From Antedon mediterranea (lineage: Eukaryota > Echinodermata > Crinoidea > Comatulida > Antedonidae), in the NCBI RefSeq assembly GCF_964355755.1, contig NC_092670.1:13949201-14013200 (forward strand): a DNA stretch of 64,000 nucleotides, written 5' to 3'. This document shows positions 34,533 to 55,331 of the stretch, in pieces. Numbering within the stretch: the stretch's first letter is position 1; the number at the start of each line of letters is the position of its first letter. The notes beneath the pieces were generated by a model, which was given only the letters and a program-made list of their open reading frames with translations, ran no database searches and was not told the DNA's origin. The translations under genes were made by a program, and so were the position numbers.

Positions 34533-37500
34533 ACAATAACAGTGTTGACCTTTAACCTTATTGAGCAATACCTATTGGCTTATTAGTGTTACAGTATATG
34601 CGATAAACATCTGAACAAAATGTGTTCGACAGAAGATGTAGGAGATTGATGAAAAGTTATGTTGAGAGAAAAAAAAACATGTAATTGTAAACATTTTTTA
34701 GAAAAGTAGGTTCCAGATGACATATCGTGATTGATCATAAAACATATGCAACCAAAATGTGTTAACACGATAGCATCTAAATGTATTTTGCAAACATTTT
34801 AAACTGTAGCTGAAAAAAGGCGATAAATTTTGTTTGATATTAGTAATTTTTTTTGTTTTAGTTTGTGATGATAGTGATTAATATTTATATTTTTTACAAT
34901 TATTAATATTATGTAGCAATTCATAAAGGCAGCAGTGGTACCATGCAATAATATAAAAATATTATTTTAATATCTCTTGAGTTTTTTCAGAAAAGATGAT
35001 GACTCAATTACTATTGATAGATACTTTTTCGCGGTTAGGTCTAAAAATTTAACTAAAAAATACTGCACTTTACTAATTGTTTTTTCATTTTTGGAAATTT
35101 CGCATGTTAAAATGTGTTTTTTAGTACGGTTTAAAATGTAAAATATGAAAAAAGATACATTTTTCATCAAATCTATTGTCTTATTTAGCATGCATTTATA
35201 ATATAAAAAAGATAAACAAAATTGGTGCTTTTTTGCTGACACTTTTGAATAAAACTCGATTTACTTATATTTATAATGATAGTTATAGTAGTTGAGGATT
35301 TAGACATATACAATTCCTACCTTTAAATTAAAGTATAAAACTGCTTATTTTTTATCTAGTATGTCAAAATGATTCTACTGCAGTAACTATATTTTGTTTG
35401 TACTCCTTAACCTATTTATATAATTAGTTAGAAAGTTTATCCCAGTGACTGCCTCATAAACATCTACATTGTACATACTAAAGCACTGTCTATTCTAAGT
35501 GTTTTTGTATTAGCAGCTTAGGTTAGTTTTGTTGTCAAATATCACATTAATGTTATATAAGTGCTACAGAATTACCAATGGTACATTGAATACCGCGGAA
35601 AAAGCGTCGCTGTTGCCCGGTATTTATGTAGCCCCAATTCCGACTTGTAGCCATCCACTGTCTCAATTCAGTTTTTGTTTTAGGTGTTTTTTTTTAATAC
35701 GGGTAAGCATGAAAACACAAATTCAGATCAATTACTGTCAAATCACAGCCACAATGAAAATACAGTACGACCCCCCTCCCATGTTCGGGACACCCCCGTT
35801 AAGGGGGTACTTTCCCGCGAAACGAATCCGGGAAATATTTTAACAATCAATCCCGTTTCAATTGACACTGCACACTGTATATGCGTTTTCAATTATTTAC
35901 GATAGTAAGAAATATTTTATCTCAACAAATTGTTTATGATAGGTTATACCTTGACACTCCAACTCGTTCTATCGATGTTAATAAATTTAAGAGTTTACCT
36001 GAGAAATCGTTTTTTGTCTGTGTTGTTTTTTTTTAATGCCAAAACGTTATGCTTTAATTTGTGTTGCAGTTGTGTCTTGCATAATCATACCCCATCCCCA
36101 CTTTTGACGTCTGGTTTAACAGCTTTTGTGGGCACAAAGGGTTTGAGAAAACCATATCAGGATCTTTGATTTACTTTATTCAATTTTCGGCATGTTGCTT
36201 CCCTGCGTGATTTTCTGAACAACAATGGCACAAATCATAATGACAATGCGCGCTACAAAACATAAATTTAAATGGTGTTCATTAACAATGTATTTTAATA
36301 TTACTACTGCTATTGGTATTATGATTATAATAAACAGTGGTAAAGTATAAAATATGAATTTCCCACGGGTTATCCTCACAAAGGGGGTTGTACTCTAGCA
36401 GTATATATCATCATAGGTTATCCATATTAAGTGTATTGTTCGAATTAATAAATATTAAGTATTTAATTTTAAATTCTGCTTTTGGAAGATGCTTTAATCT
36501 TAATGTGCAGGTTGTGCATGTCACTTTGTTTCTGTATTTTTATTTTAAATTCTGCTTTTTGAAAAATGCTTTAATCTGAATGTGCAAGTCGTACACGTCA
36601 CTTTCTGTATTCTTAAGCGTTTTCCCCCTGAAAAAATAATTCTTAAAATGTTGTTGTTGAATATTCCATTTTAATGTAACATAATAGTTATCCACTTTGA
36701 CCAAAAATTGGATAGAAAAAAATGTATTTACCTGAAAAAAAATGCAATTTAAAGCAAAAAATTGTCAAATTGGCTGCCAGCCAATGGATTTTTGGTTGAA
36801 TTTAACCATTTATCATATAAGTGAAAACATTATTTTTTCCCGTTTTTTTTCTACGGAAGTGATTCACTTTATTAAAACTACAAAATAACATATTCAAAGT
36901 CTGATTTAATTAATCTTCATTTTTCATGTTTTTGGGGGACAATACATCTTTAAAGTACGTTTACCAAGTGCGTCGAGTCTATTTCGTTACACGGCAGAAA
37001 CATGTTTTGTGTGACGATAGAGAGGGCGCACTTTACAATTAGGTTCACCGCTGAACAATCTCCTTCAATATTGTATTATCGTCAAAAATGTCTTGTTTCT
37101 TACAAATCGCTTCGTATGTACAAACAAAGGGGTCGTTGTTTCAACCAATACCCAAATGTACTAGCCCTACGGTATATTATCATAAAACAAATTCTAATTT
37201 AAAACGTAGTAGGCCTAACAGCTCTCAAATAGACGTGTCGTTCTATATCAACTTCACAATGTAGAGATCTGAATTGCTAAAATAAAAAGATTCAAAATAT
37301 AGGCCTACTTACCATTTATTTAAATCGAATCTTTCGCCTGTAAACATATGTCAGCACTGCTATCTGCCTACTGAATGTATGTATGCATCTGTTTATCGCT
37401 AATGTAAAGTTAAACATTCCAGATACGATTGTCCAGGTGGTTTAATGCACTCAAGTGACTACAATCCGTAAAACGTGTTTAGTTAACCTGAATAATTGTT

Positions 37501-39172
37501 TGTTTGTTTGTTTTATCTTTATACTGGGTGACCTCTTCAGTCAAAGACTGGTCTCCCAGAGGGCCCAGTTGGTGATCAGTGGCTGTGATGTACTAATACA
37601 CCGGGGTAACCCCCTACTCGTCTCGAAAGATGTACTAGGTTCTTTAAAGTGCACACGAGCTAGATGTGTACACTGGACCTACGGTTTATAGTCCTTATCC
37701 GAGAAGACTCGTTCTACCACCAGAACCATGGAGTGAGTGAGCCTCGAACCCCTGCCGATGTTATGGCTACGTGATTACGGTTTCACTGTCTTAACCGCTC
37801 GGCCACTCACTCAATCTTATCTGAGGTCGACGAAAGTTATACACTACATGGTGGTCTCAGCATGGATTACCTCTCCCACCAGTGGTCTCAAGATTAAGTG
37901 TTCGATTGCTGTCCGCTGAGATCTAGGCTTAACCCATGGAGGGTCAGAAAACCTTTTTGTTAAACACATAAGACAATATTCATGCCTTACATTTGATTAA
38001 AGCCGAGCAATTTATTTAAAATATAAAATAAAGAGAATAGAAAATAATTAATATTTTGATATTAAAAAAAGTATAACACAAATAAATAAATGAGATAAAA
38101 ACAAAATTATAGTCTCAAAAAAAGTTTAATAAAACATTTTAAAACGACCACAACACTCCGTTTGCAAAATCAGTGTAATAATAGTAAATATTTATCGTAC
38201 CCTTATGTATTAATTTATGCCATAACCGTAGTGTTCCATAAATACGTGTTCAAAGGTAATCTGAATGTAATATTTATTTCCCGACATGCATTGTATAAGC
38301 TTCGTCCATTTTACTTCCGTTTCTCCTCGTAAAGTTCGTGATAAGTTTATTTATTTTCAAAATATATACGAACACCTAAAAAGTCAACATTGTCGAAAAT
38401 ATATAATAAATAAATAACAACTCTCCGACATATCAGAAAAAACACTAGTCTATAGGTTCTAGCTATGTTTCGAATTGATATTATTAAAGATAAATGTTTT
38501 TTGCGTTTCATATGTATAATAACACAACAAATTAAAGCAGGCACCTCTCAAAATTGGATGTATGGTGCATATTATTATGCGGTGCAGCTTTCGTTAAAAA
38601 TAGGAACATTTAAAATAATAAATATCTTTTAAACTAGGCAATTAATTATTCACCACAATTATTATTCACACTTTTTCTTATGAACATTATTTTAAAAAGG
38701 AAGATTCATATTTTCAAGAATAATACTGTACTATATTATTAATTTACAGTTAAAACGATTATGCATAGCTATTATAATAAATAAGTTAATTATGTAGTAA
38801 CTAATAATGTATTGTAACCTTGTTCTTATTAATACAGAAATCAAGCTTCCTGGCGTCCGAATGATGATCTGACATGATGATACGCGTAGTCTATCACGTG
38901 CTTAAACGTCACAGCAAAATTAATGTAGAGGTTTATCAAGGATTTGTTTACTACCGATTATATATGTAATAAAATATCAATAATAGAATAGAAATTTTAA
39001 GTATAATGTCTGTTATAGGATGTGATCTGATGAACAGAAGAGGTCATCAGCCAGATTCATTAAATTGCTTCACAAAAAAAAATGTAAAAAAAAAAAAAAA
39101 CACAATATGATGTGTCGTTTGCGCACCCCTCCCCTCTACCCGTAGTAATACGGGGCGCAACAAATACAAATA
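34533..39172. other. FAF2 3' UTR, intergenic DNA and TRPC-A 3' UTR
   Basis: No exon is recognisable. An AATAAA at about 35250 could end the FAF2 transcript. A dispersed repeat at about 36690-36900 (TTTGACCAAAAATTGGATAG, TTTTTGGTTGAATTTAACC, ACGGAAGTGATTCACTTTA) has relatives at about 49990-50240 and 61960-62010. A SINE lies at 37497-37818. On the minus strand AATAAA near 38346-38355 is a candidate poly(A) signal for TRPC-A. Confidence 0.5.
37497..37818 (-). mobile_element. tRNA-derived SINE, copy 2
   Basis: On the minus strand it begins GAGTGAGTGGCCGAGCGGTT, a tRNA Leu/Ser-like A-box region. A B-box-like GGGGTTCGAGGCTC follows about 60 bases later. The body contains GTGTACACATCTAGCTCG, GTGCACTTTAAAGAACCTAG and TTACCCCGGTGTATTAGTAC, and the 3' tail is (CAAA)n. 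It matches the 48815-49124 copy at roughly nine bases in ten. Confidence 0.88.
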
Positions 39173-45722
<6,550 letters not shown>

Positions 45723-45771
45723 CTTTACGTAATTGCAGCTATAACAATACTAACAGTGCAAAGGCGTTTAT
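45723..45771 (-). other. 5' UTR part of TRPC-A exon with upstream 3' splice site
   Basis: Directly upstream of the TRPC-A start codon the minus strand reads a T-rich tract ending TTTTTTCAG at 45772-45780. This is a strong acceptor. It implies a separate non-coding first exon farther right and places the promoter away from the coding exon. Confidence 0.6.
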
Positions 45772-46433
45772 CTGAAAAAAAAAACAAGATAGATTTAATA
45801 TTTAAACTTAAATATCGTAAATCGTAAAGGTAAAATCTTAAAATAAATGTACATATTAAAGCTGTTTAATCGAAAGTAGGAAAATGGCCTAACAAAAAAT
45901 GATTGCATCTAACTGATAGTCTTTTTCATTCATTCATTAATTTATTCAATCATTTATTTGTTCACAATCAATTTCATTAATAATAAAGAAGAAAAGGTAC
46001 AATTAATTTGGCCCTTTATTAAATTATACCGAACCATTTATTATTTTGAGAGATTTGCATTTCTTTGAACTTATAGAATACCTTGATGAACATGTGTAAT
46101 CAAATATTACTGGTATGTCTACCTCATATCTTGCTATATAATCTGATACGGATTTAGAAGGGGTTTGAAGTGGCTTCCCCGGGAAGGACAACCCCTTACA
46201 CCATTACCCTCCCATTTCCAGACATAATTATTTTCCCTCACTTGGCACGACAATTTAACACGACTTAATAATATCGTTAATATTCATTCCATAATAATAA
46301 TTTATATTAAACATATTCGTTAAAGTGGTCATTATTAATTTCATATTTACCAAACGAGAAAATCAAACAAGTTCCGTGCATTTGTGATACTACATGATGA
46401 ATTAAAAATACATGCGGACCCGTGTTATGGCCT

Positions 46434-47164
46434 AATTAGTCAAGTTACAATGGAAACGCGGGCGATATAATTATTACATCACCAGGGGAAATTTATTTTG
46501 GGTACCGACTATTATTAATAAAATTATATCTACATCTATGATTAATTAAATTTAGATACTATTTTGTAATGGATGTTGTAACGAAGATGATTCCTAATGA
46601 AAATTACATTAATTGGCGATGACCTCAATAAATTATTAGTGAATAACTACAATATTATTACTGCAAAATGACCAAGGCCTAGTGTATGTCGTCACTGAGA
46701 TGATACAATGCAATTATGGCAACGACGTAGACGCCGGCCATAACATTTTATTATAAATTAATGTACAAATTATTATTACTTATAATATAACTAAGGTATA
46801 ATTAAACCTAAAAGTGTCGTTTGGGAAAAATGTTTTAGATATATTTTAGATAATTAGTCAAGTTACAATGGAAACGCGGACGATATAATTATTATTTCTT
46901 TATTCCAAATTTCTTTTGGGTACCGACTATTATTAATAAAATTATATCTACATCTATGATTAATTAAATTTAGATACTATTTTGTAATGGATGTTGTAAC
47001 GAAGATGATTCCTAATGAAAATTACATTGACGATGACCTCAATAAATTATTAGTGAATAACTACAATATTATTGAGATGAGATGATGCACAAATTATTAT
47101 GACTTATAATATAACTAAAGTATAATTAAACCTAAAAGTGTCGTTTGGGAAAAATGTTTTAGAT
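46434..47164. repeat. Two-copy tandem duplication of about 418 bp
   Basis: Copy 1 is 46434-46851 and copy 2 is 46852-47164. Both begin AATTAGTCAAGTTACAATGG and end TCGTTTGGGAAAAATGTTTT. Copy 2 lacks about 100 bp from the middle (the GTCGTCACTGAGATGATACA to ACATTTTATTATAAATTAAT region). No coding content. Confidence 0.88.
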
Positions 47165-47776
47165 ACATACCTAATGTATTATCAACAGTCCTACCACACT
47201 GTAATACGAGCAATTATAATGAGAGCTAAAATGTTTTTGTATGTTCGTATACTAACACAGTGATGCTCGTATGTTTTAAATTTACCATCAATTTCAATAA
47301 TACCAGCAAAACACGGGTTACTTTCAATAAAAGTATCACTGACCTTGCAGAGATCGATAACAATAATATTAATTGAATGTCCATATGCTGCTTATACATT
47401 GAAGCTCGTTAAATAATTGGTTTTAATAAGTGCATGACATTTTTATTTGTAAGTAAATCCTTTTATAGATCACGTGAGGCACAGTACATTTCATTACGCG
47501 TAATTCTAGTATCATTTAAATGGCAGACCAAATTATACACAGGTAGCGAACATATTTCTAGCCTTCCGACTTAGTACAGTAATAAAAAAAAGCGCGCAGC
47601 GCAATCAATACGTCATCAGCAGCATAGAAATGCGTATGAGTGATACATCAAGCAACGTATTGCATTCAGGTGGTAACAAAGAGAGTTTAGACCCACCTCA
47701 TACAAAATTACAAAAGCAATACAATGGCGCGCTATATTAACTGGCAAATAATAAAACAAGCAGCCTGCATTAAACC

Positions 47777-48210
47777 AAGTAGAAACGAATTTAGTGTTAA
47801 ACAACCGTAAAGCAGTAATGAAAATGAGCGCTAAACAAAATAATTGCATACATCACAATTGTAGCAAAGCGTTTAGTACCACCCCACCAGGATACTGCAG
47901 CGATAGAAGCATGAAGCAACAAGCAGCATATCCATACACTAGAAGTAGTAAAGATGAGAACCTACTAACAGCATACAACAATAAAGGCGAGGATTGACAT
48001 GACAAATGAGTTTTGTGATACCTTTTAATAACAGAAGTAGGCATACAATATGCATCAAACAACCTCCTATCCATAGCCTACACCAGAAGTAGCAAACCGT
48101 TTAGTTACCGACCTAAGAATCATTAACAGCATGAGAAAGGCCAGCTACGTTGACTTAAAAGTGACACAACAAGCAGATCTGCATACACGAAAGTAGCAAA
48201 AGGCGTTTAG
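47777..48210. repeat. Degenerate GTAGCAAA-CGTTTAGT repeat
   Basis: GTAGAAACGAATTTAGT, GTAGCAAAGCGTTTAGT, GTAGCAAACCGTTTAGT and GTAGCAAAAGGCGTTTAGT occur at about 47780, 47862, 48088 and 48193. Between them lie CATACAC, AACAAGCAG and ACAGCAT words. This looks like an old tandem repeat of about 100 bp. Open frames on both strands here are not convincing. Confidence 0.5.
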
Positions 48211-48814
48211 TGCTTGCCTATCTTTAAAAAAGGTAATAGAAAAAGATGCAGATAACTGATGCATCAACCATACATACATCGCAGCAGCAAATATGTGTAA
48301 ACTTACCTACAACTGTATAAGCAGCAACGGAAAACGGTGGGCTACTGTTTGATGCAACAAGACCCGTATTAAGCGCCTATACTTCTGGTGGTGATGATGT
48401 TCAGTATCAACGAAAATATTAATTTCAAAAGAAAAACAATTCCATTATATACTGCTGTAAACATTGGATTAATTATATTAATACGACCTACTAGCCTTAT
48501 TTTCACTCATGCACAACACATTTGATTTTTAATTGATGTAAATCATATCGTCATTACAAATACTTCAAAGGCCACCTATCTGTCATCAACATAAACGCCA
48601 TTAATATAATAATTGTAACATATGTTTTGGAACATGAAAATTATCCTATTTACGATTTCATCCTCAAACAGCTGTTGCTTGCAACCCATATTTTCAAATA
48701 AACAACTCGTATTTTATGTATTGTATAACGACTGATTTAATTAGGGAACTAATAGGCCTACTACTACACACATTTCTATATAATACAGAAATCAAGGAAT
48801 TGTATGTGATTGAT

Positions 48815-49124
48815 TGATTGAAATTTATATCTATACTGGGTAACCTCTTCAGTCAAAGACTGGTCTCCCAGAGGGTCCAGTTGGTGATCAGTGGCTGTGA
48901 TGTACTAATACACCGGGGTAACCCCCTACTCGTCTTGAAAGATGTACTAGGTTCTTTAAAGTGCACACGAGCTATAGATCTGTACACTTGACCTACGATT
49001 TAAGACTCGTTCTACCACCAGAACCATGGAGTGAGTGAGCCTCGAACCCCTACCGATGTTATGGCTAGGTAATTACGGTTCCACTGTCTTAACCGCTAGG
49101 CCACTCACTCACTCACTCACTCAC
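48815..49124 (-). mobile_element. tRNA-derived SINE, copy 3
   Basis: Same family and orientation as 37497-37818, sharing CAGTCAAAGACTGGTCTCCC and GTGATGTACTAATACACC (plus-strand reading). The tRNA-head side runs into an expanded (ACTC)n stretch at about 49095-49122. The 3' tail is a GATT-type repeat near 48812. Confidence 0.88.
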
Positions 49125-51899
49125 TATAACCTTTAATATTCTGCGGCATTTGTGACCAATGGTTCCAGAAGACTATTAACAGTGACAAGGTGGCTTAGTG
49201 TCAAAATATATGTTTCCTCTAGTTTTTATCTTCTTAATCGAGATGTCCTAATAGGGGTATCTCTCAAAATGTGTGTGCCTTATGATGTGCCTTGACAGGG
49301 GTAGTCCCTTGAAGGGTGTCTCTTAAAAAGTGTGTGCCTTATAATGGTGTCCTTTGGGAATACCTTACTAGTGGTGTCCCCCAAATAGAGGGATTTATAC
49401 AGTTAGTGTATGTGTAAAAACATAAAGAATGTTTTCGATTTTTTTTTTGAAAATATTGATTTAAGTGTAAACTTGTACAATCCCTGAAGTGACTACGTCT
49501 GTCGCAAATAAAGGAATTTGTTACTCGTCCTCCAGTTTTGCTCGAGTTTTGAAATTAACAACAAAAATCAGCGTTGTTTTGAAAACTTAGTGTTATTGTG
49601 AAACAACTTGGAAGTTTGTGTCAAGAAACTGCTATTAATAACGACTTAGCCGGTTAATTTATTGCGTAAACACCAATCCTTCTGTTAATTCGGTCATCAT
49701 ATCATGTCGATGATTTACATGACCCAATTAAAATAATTTGCGAGTTAACTTTGCAAATACCTGAAAAACCCTTATAACTGTAAACATGAAGGCATGTTAA
49801 TTTCAGTATCACACTGCAATTCAATCTACTAACTCGTGTATTTTATTTATAACGATAAACATGTCCTTTTTCTTGATCTTCTCTACCTGAACAAGAGTAA
49901 CGGTTCTTACCTGTAATCACCTTTTAATATAATGTATTGCCATTTTATCTTTATTAATGTTACAAATAATAAATAAAAATTAAAAATAATATTAATAAAA
50001 ACTGAAATCTAATGCAAAAAATGGTCAAATTTAATGGAAGTCCATGGGCTCTTGGTTGAATTTAACCCTTTATTTGTCTTTTTATAAGTGGAAGCTTGGA
50101 ATGCAAACAAATGTTCAAATTGAATGGAAGTCAATGTGCTTTTGGTTGAATTTAGGCCTAACCCTTTATTTATCTTTTTATAAGTGGAAAACGTTTTTAT
50201 TTAACGGAAGTGATTTACTTATATTAAAACTGTTTGGTTAGAAATAAATATAATGGTGGTTTACCACACAAGCGAAAAAGGTGTGTTTTTTTCTGGAATA
50301 TACCAGGAAAGAGAAAAAAATCAAATAATTACATTTAGGAAAAACTTGCTGAATATTTGTACTTTACCAAAGTATATTACAAACAAATAGGCCTAGAAAT
50401 AATATAAAACACAAACGAAAAAGTAAAGGCACAATCTACAGTTAGGCCTATCTAGAATGATTAATTGAAGCGGCTCCTCTGTTAACACCACCCCTCCACC
50501 ACCGCCACTCCTCCACCCTTTTTACCACCCGTATACGACACTGATGTACAGTACGAGCATGAATACTTACTTCAATACCATAGTCTTGACTATTTAACTT
50601 ACGATTGTCATCAAACATAATTTATAAATTCACGTAAGTTATCAAAAGATCGTGAATTAAAATATCAACTGAGAATATCTGCCATAAATATAACAAACTA
50701 AGACAAACAGACCGATTGACAAACTGACAGAAGAAGTATTAAATCATGTAACTCAACATACATTGTGTTCAACATTATATCATTGTAAATCTTCTTTATA
50801 AAATTATCTTATTTGATTGACATTGTAACAGATGAGTAAAATAATAAAAGTATATAGCCGTACAACAACCAGGAGAAACGTCTAATTAGCGTACGTCTCA
50901 AGGTCCTTACAGTATAAGATGTGTGTAGCATATTAATATGGCCTAAAATCATTATCTTTGGGTGAGACTTGCTATGTCCTTATATGTGCCTCGCAGATGT
51001 TTCCTATATAATTTTATTATTCTATCTGGGATGTTCAGAATCCAGTAAAGAGTTGATTTGCAATCAACATGAATACCTTAATGTATTAAATAATATAATT
51101 ATTGTTATTCCTTTACTAGAATTTGTATTGGTATTTCGGTAAAAACATAATTAAAATGGATTAAAGTTTTACGTTATTATGGGCCACAATTATTGTTAGC
51201 TATCTTCAACCATGAATTAAGGCCACTCCAAGTTAAATCCATTAAATATGTATTGTTCCCCACATGAAAAATGAAGATTAATACATTTTTTTAAATCCTT
51301 GAATGTGCCATTTCGCAGTTTTAATAAAGTTAATTTTTTTTTTCACTTATAAAACCCAAAAACTGTTAAATTAAACTCAAATCCATTGACAAATTCAAAA
51401 TATTCAACAACAAAAATTGTCTTGGTTTTTCCCATTCTGGTATTCAAATTAGGATACACTAATTGACTAGATAGGAACCTAATGACAGCGATATCGTGTA
51501 TTAAAAGTACTTAATACAGTCAGATAGGTCTCTGGTAGACTGTCAACAGTCTTCCACATTGAGTGTACTAACAGCTACAGAATCGGGTGTATTTAAAGTA
51601 GTATTACTATAACAGGTGCGCATAAAATCAAATAACATAATAATATACTTTTATGTCATAATTTTCAATTTTCATAGAACAGCATTGTTAAGCAATCATA
51701 TTTTATTTAATCGGCAGTTCTGCTAACCATTTTCATATATAAACATATAACTTATATTGGTGGTGGGGGGGGGGGGAATCATTGACACTGCCCCTTTAAA
51801 AAGACACCTTAATTAAGTTAGGCCTATGTATCTATAATATCTACAAAACCAAAACAATTATGATGACCAACCGAGAGGCGTAGATCAACGTGTTTAAGG

Positions 51900-52069
51900 C
51901 CAATTTACACAGATGAGCGGTATAAGCGGAAAACGGCGTAGCTTGTTCCACATCTATCCCTAGCGGAAACCGCCCGTCTGCTCCGCGTTGTGTTTAAATG
52001 GTCATCATAAGGAATAACATAGATTATATATTTTTTATTATTGTTACCACACGTCTGTGTGTAAATGGG
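51900..52069. mobile_element. Paired fold-back MITE, first copy
   Basis: Starts CAATTTACACAGATGAGCGG and ends CACGTCTGTGTGTAAATGG, which are inverted relative to each other. Inner words are GGCGTAGCTTGT, TAGCGGAAACCGCCCG (itself a hairpin) and TGTTTAAATGGTCATCATAA. Confidence 0.82.
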
Positions 52070-52092
52070 TCTCTATGTTGGCCAAGATACAT

Positions 52093-52273
52093 TGGTCAAT
52101 TTACACAGATGAGCGGTATAAGCGAAAAACGGCGTAGCTTGTCCCACGTAGAATCTATCTATCCTTAGCGGAAACCGCCCGACTGCTCCGCATTGTGTTT
52201 AAATGGTCATCATAAGGAATATAGATTCTATATTTGTAGTATTGTTACCACTCGTCTGTGTGTAAATTGGCCT
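52093..52273. mobile_element. Paired fold-back MITE, second copy
   Basis: Same element and orientation as 51900-52069, separated by only 23 bp. It starts CAATTTACACAGATGAGCGG and ends CTCGTCTGTGTGTAAATTGG. It differs by several substitutions and a short insertion near TAGAATCTATC. Confidence 0.82.
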
Positions 52274-53589
52274 ATATGTGTAAAACAACATAGAACTAGT
52301 CCATGGGTTATACAAAAGTAGCTATGTAGGCCTATTTTATGAACAGGTTTATTTTGTTCGCATCTTAGCTTATGGTTAGTGTAAGTGCACATAAGATGTT
52401 ATAGGTATCGCTTCAAACGTGTATCACACACATGCGTTAATTCATCTTTCGCCACAGAGCTTAAGTCCGGGTGATGCTTCGGGTGTTTATTAAGGAGGAC
52501 ATTTTGCCGGTGTGGTTAAAACAATAACAGAACTTGAACATTACTTTATTCGTCTCTTTCCACAATCATGTTCAGTTAAACAATGATTGATTGTTGAATT
52601 ATGTTACTTTTCTTAGATCATAAATGCAACTTTATATAATTTCTTTTTTCGGATCAAATGAATTTGAACAGTAAATAAAATCATTGATTCTTTATAAAAA
52701 GTTATTGTTTTCAATACATTTCTATGTCGGTTCTATTGATAGATAATAAAGATAACATTTCAACAATACATAATAATTTACGTGCCGAATAAAAGTTGGA
52801 TTTTTGGGATCTTCTCTCTATAATGTAAAAAAAGAATTTGTTAAATATTGTTTGATAGCCTGTGGCTGTTACTAATGCTTGCACTAGATTATTGTGGTGC
52901 AGCACCAAGAATAATAGTAGAAAAAGGCCATATACATGGCTGCACCCGCCTGCTGAAATTAGTGTTTAACGGACCAACCGAACGACCGAACAACCGACCG
53001 GCATAGTGAGCTGTAGAGTCGAGTTGCACGCGACTAAAAACTGGCGACGTTTTATCGACAGTGCCATTTTTTTTATTTTGTCTAATTTTTAGGGTTCCTA
53101 TAATTAAGTAATTCAGACAAACTATAATTTAAAATGAAAACTGATTTTCTGCGTTTTATATTATTCTCCCAACGACATCATTAATCAATTGTTTGAGCAT
53201 GCGCAATGTTGTTAAATACAGTACTTATGACTACGTGACTTTTTTTTCATCACTTTGAAACATGAAAGTTTGTCGAAGGCCTATTATGATTGATAGTTTG
53301 TGAACATAACAGAATAAAATTGCGGGTACATTATTAGTATTGACTGTACTTATTTGTCAAGTAATTAAATGATTCAAGATTCACGTCACATCCCCAATTG
53401 TGAGGTGCTTATTTTAAAATAAATGTTATGAAATTTAGCGTTAAAATTGTGTTCTGGGATCTTGTTTTAAAGTTTTAGGCCTATCATCATTTTCAAATGT
53501 TTAAATTATACACATAGTATTGAGCTATAATATTTGCATTATTAAAATGAAGAAGGAGAGCATTCATTCAGTTTATGGAAATGCTATTA

Positions 53590-53740
53590 ACACTAACAGT
53601 AATCCTAACACTAACACTAATTTAACACTAATCCTAAAACTAACACTAATCCTAACACTAATATAACACTAATCCTACCACTAATAACACTAATCCTAAC
53701 ACTAAAACTAATCCTAACACTTACCCTAATTCAATAACAG
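53590..53740. repeat. CTAACACTAATC minisatellite, telomere-like composition
   Basis: About a dozen irregular units of AATCCTAACACTA with variants (TTAACACTA, AAAACTA). It ends ACTTACCCTAA. It shares CCTAA with the metazoan telomere repeat CCCTAA but is not a canonical telomeric array. Confidence 0.8.
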
Positions 53741-55331
53741 CCATTAGCATGTATTCATTCAAATAGATCGAAACGTCAAATTCTGAATGATCTGTCTTTT
53801 TTTGTATTCACTTCACTCTAAACAATAATATGCTAATTAGTTACAATAGAACATGGCATTGTTCTTACAGTGTTGTAATGGAATAACCTTCATTTTCAAA
53901 CGCCTGTAACTGAACATGCCATAACTATCATTAAACAATATAAAATGTATTGCTTATATTGGGTATAAAACATAACACAATACATTCAAGTTTTTTAAAT
54001 AAAAAGTACAAATTCATACAAAATATTACTTACAGTGCTTCGAAAATGGTTACTAAAACATAGACTAGGCTTAATAAATCATCGTCGTCCGTGGAGTGAA
54101 CAGATACGAATCTGATTCTTATTGCGCATGTCTGTTACAATTTTCAAAATATGAATAGGCCTAAGGTGATCAGGATTGTTAGCTGCTACATTTTGTCAGG
54201 ACAATAATATTAGACTACATCTACATTCTAAGGAGCTGAAGACTACCTTCCTATTGACACGTCTCAGTTATTATGTATGGTGTAAATAAGTAGGCCTACT
54301 AACAATTTACGAGGGAATATAATAAGCTGATATATAAGAAATATTGGTCAAAGGTCAAGATAAAACATATAAAATTAAGGGAAATATGTTTGTCGTTATA
54401 TTATATTTAATAATAGTCAGATAAAAAATAAAAGGATATAATGGTAGAGGTCTATGTATAGGTATATAGGCCTAAATTCATAATAAACTGTCAAGGGCGC
54501 TATTTTCCTATGTTTATTCACGTGGCGTTCTTAATAATGTTAACAATCCTTAGATTCTTTAAGATCATTTTAAACGCAAGTTAAATATGTGAAATTTTAC
54601 TCAACTTGATAATGCAATGAGTAAAGAAAACAACGAAAAATTCACGAATCAGGATGTCATTGCTATTTCTTTTTTTGTAGGCTGGTGAGAGTAATTCCAA
54701 AAAAGGTTAGGCTTGATGATGATGATGATGATTATGATGATGATGCCGATACAACAACAATAAAAATAATAATTCCATGTTCTGCAATGTTTTTCCTTTT
54801 GGCTAAAACATATAGCACATTAAACGCTTTAATGTCTAAAACATATTCGCAAATAATTATACTTAATTCATTTGCATAATTTTCATATAAAAATAATATT
54901 GACAGAATCATGCATAAATAACTATTAATCATTAGAACCACTCTATCGATAGAAATTGTAGTCGTCATTAATATACATTTTAATTTGTACATATCAAAGA
55001 GCATTAATAATTTAATTTTAAACATCCTGATATTGTAAAGAGAACATACTTAAATATACATAATACTTAATATAAACATCAAATAGAAATTTGGAAATGA
55101 TAAATAAAATTGTGCTTTTTTCATTTTTTCCTCTAACATCTGTACCACATGTGTTGCATCTGGAAATAGAGGTCAAATACACCCTTCTTCTCTACAGCCG
55201 AATAAGCTATTTAATGGCACTATAGAACGAGTGTAAAAATTATTCTTTCTAGTTTCTGACCATGCGCAGACTGTTCCTAACGCATATTTAGGCTCGATAT
55301 ATATCTACCTTTTCATGTTCTCCATAGTCTA

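Noticed and set aside
37455-37919. ORFs at 37455-37691 and 37737-37919
   Set aside because: They lie on the reverse strand of a SINE; no protein family resemblance.
53181-53215. GAGCATGCGCAATG as an NRF1-driven promoter
   Set aside because: The same GCATGCGCA word recurs near 43137, 43297 and 17467 without genes nearby; probably repeat-borne.
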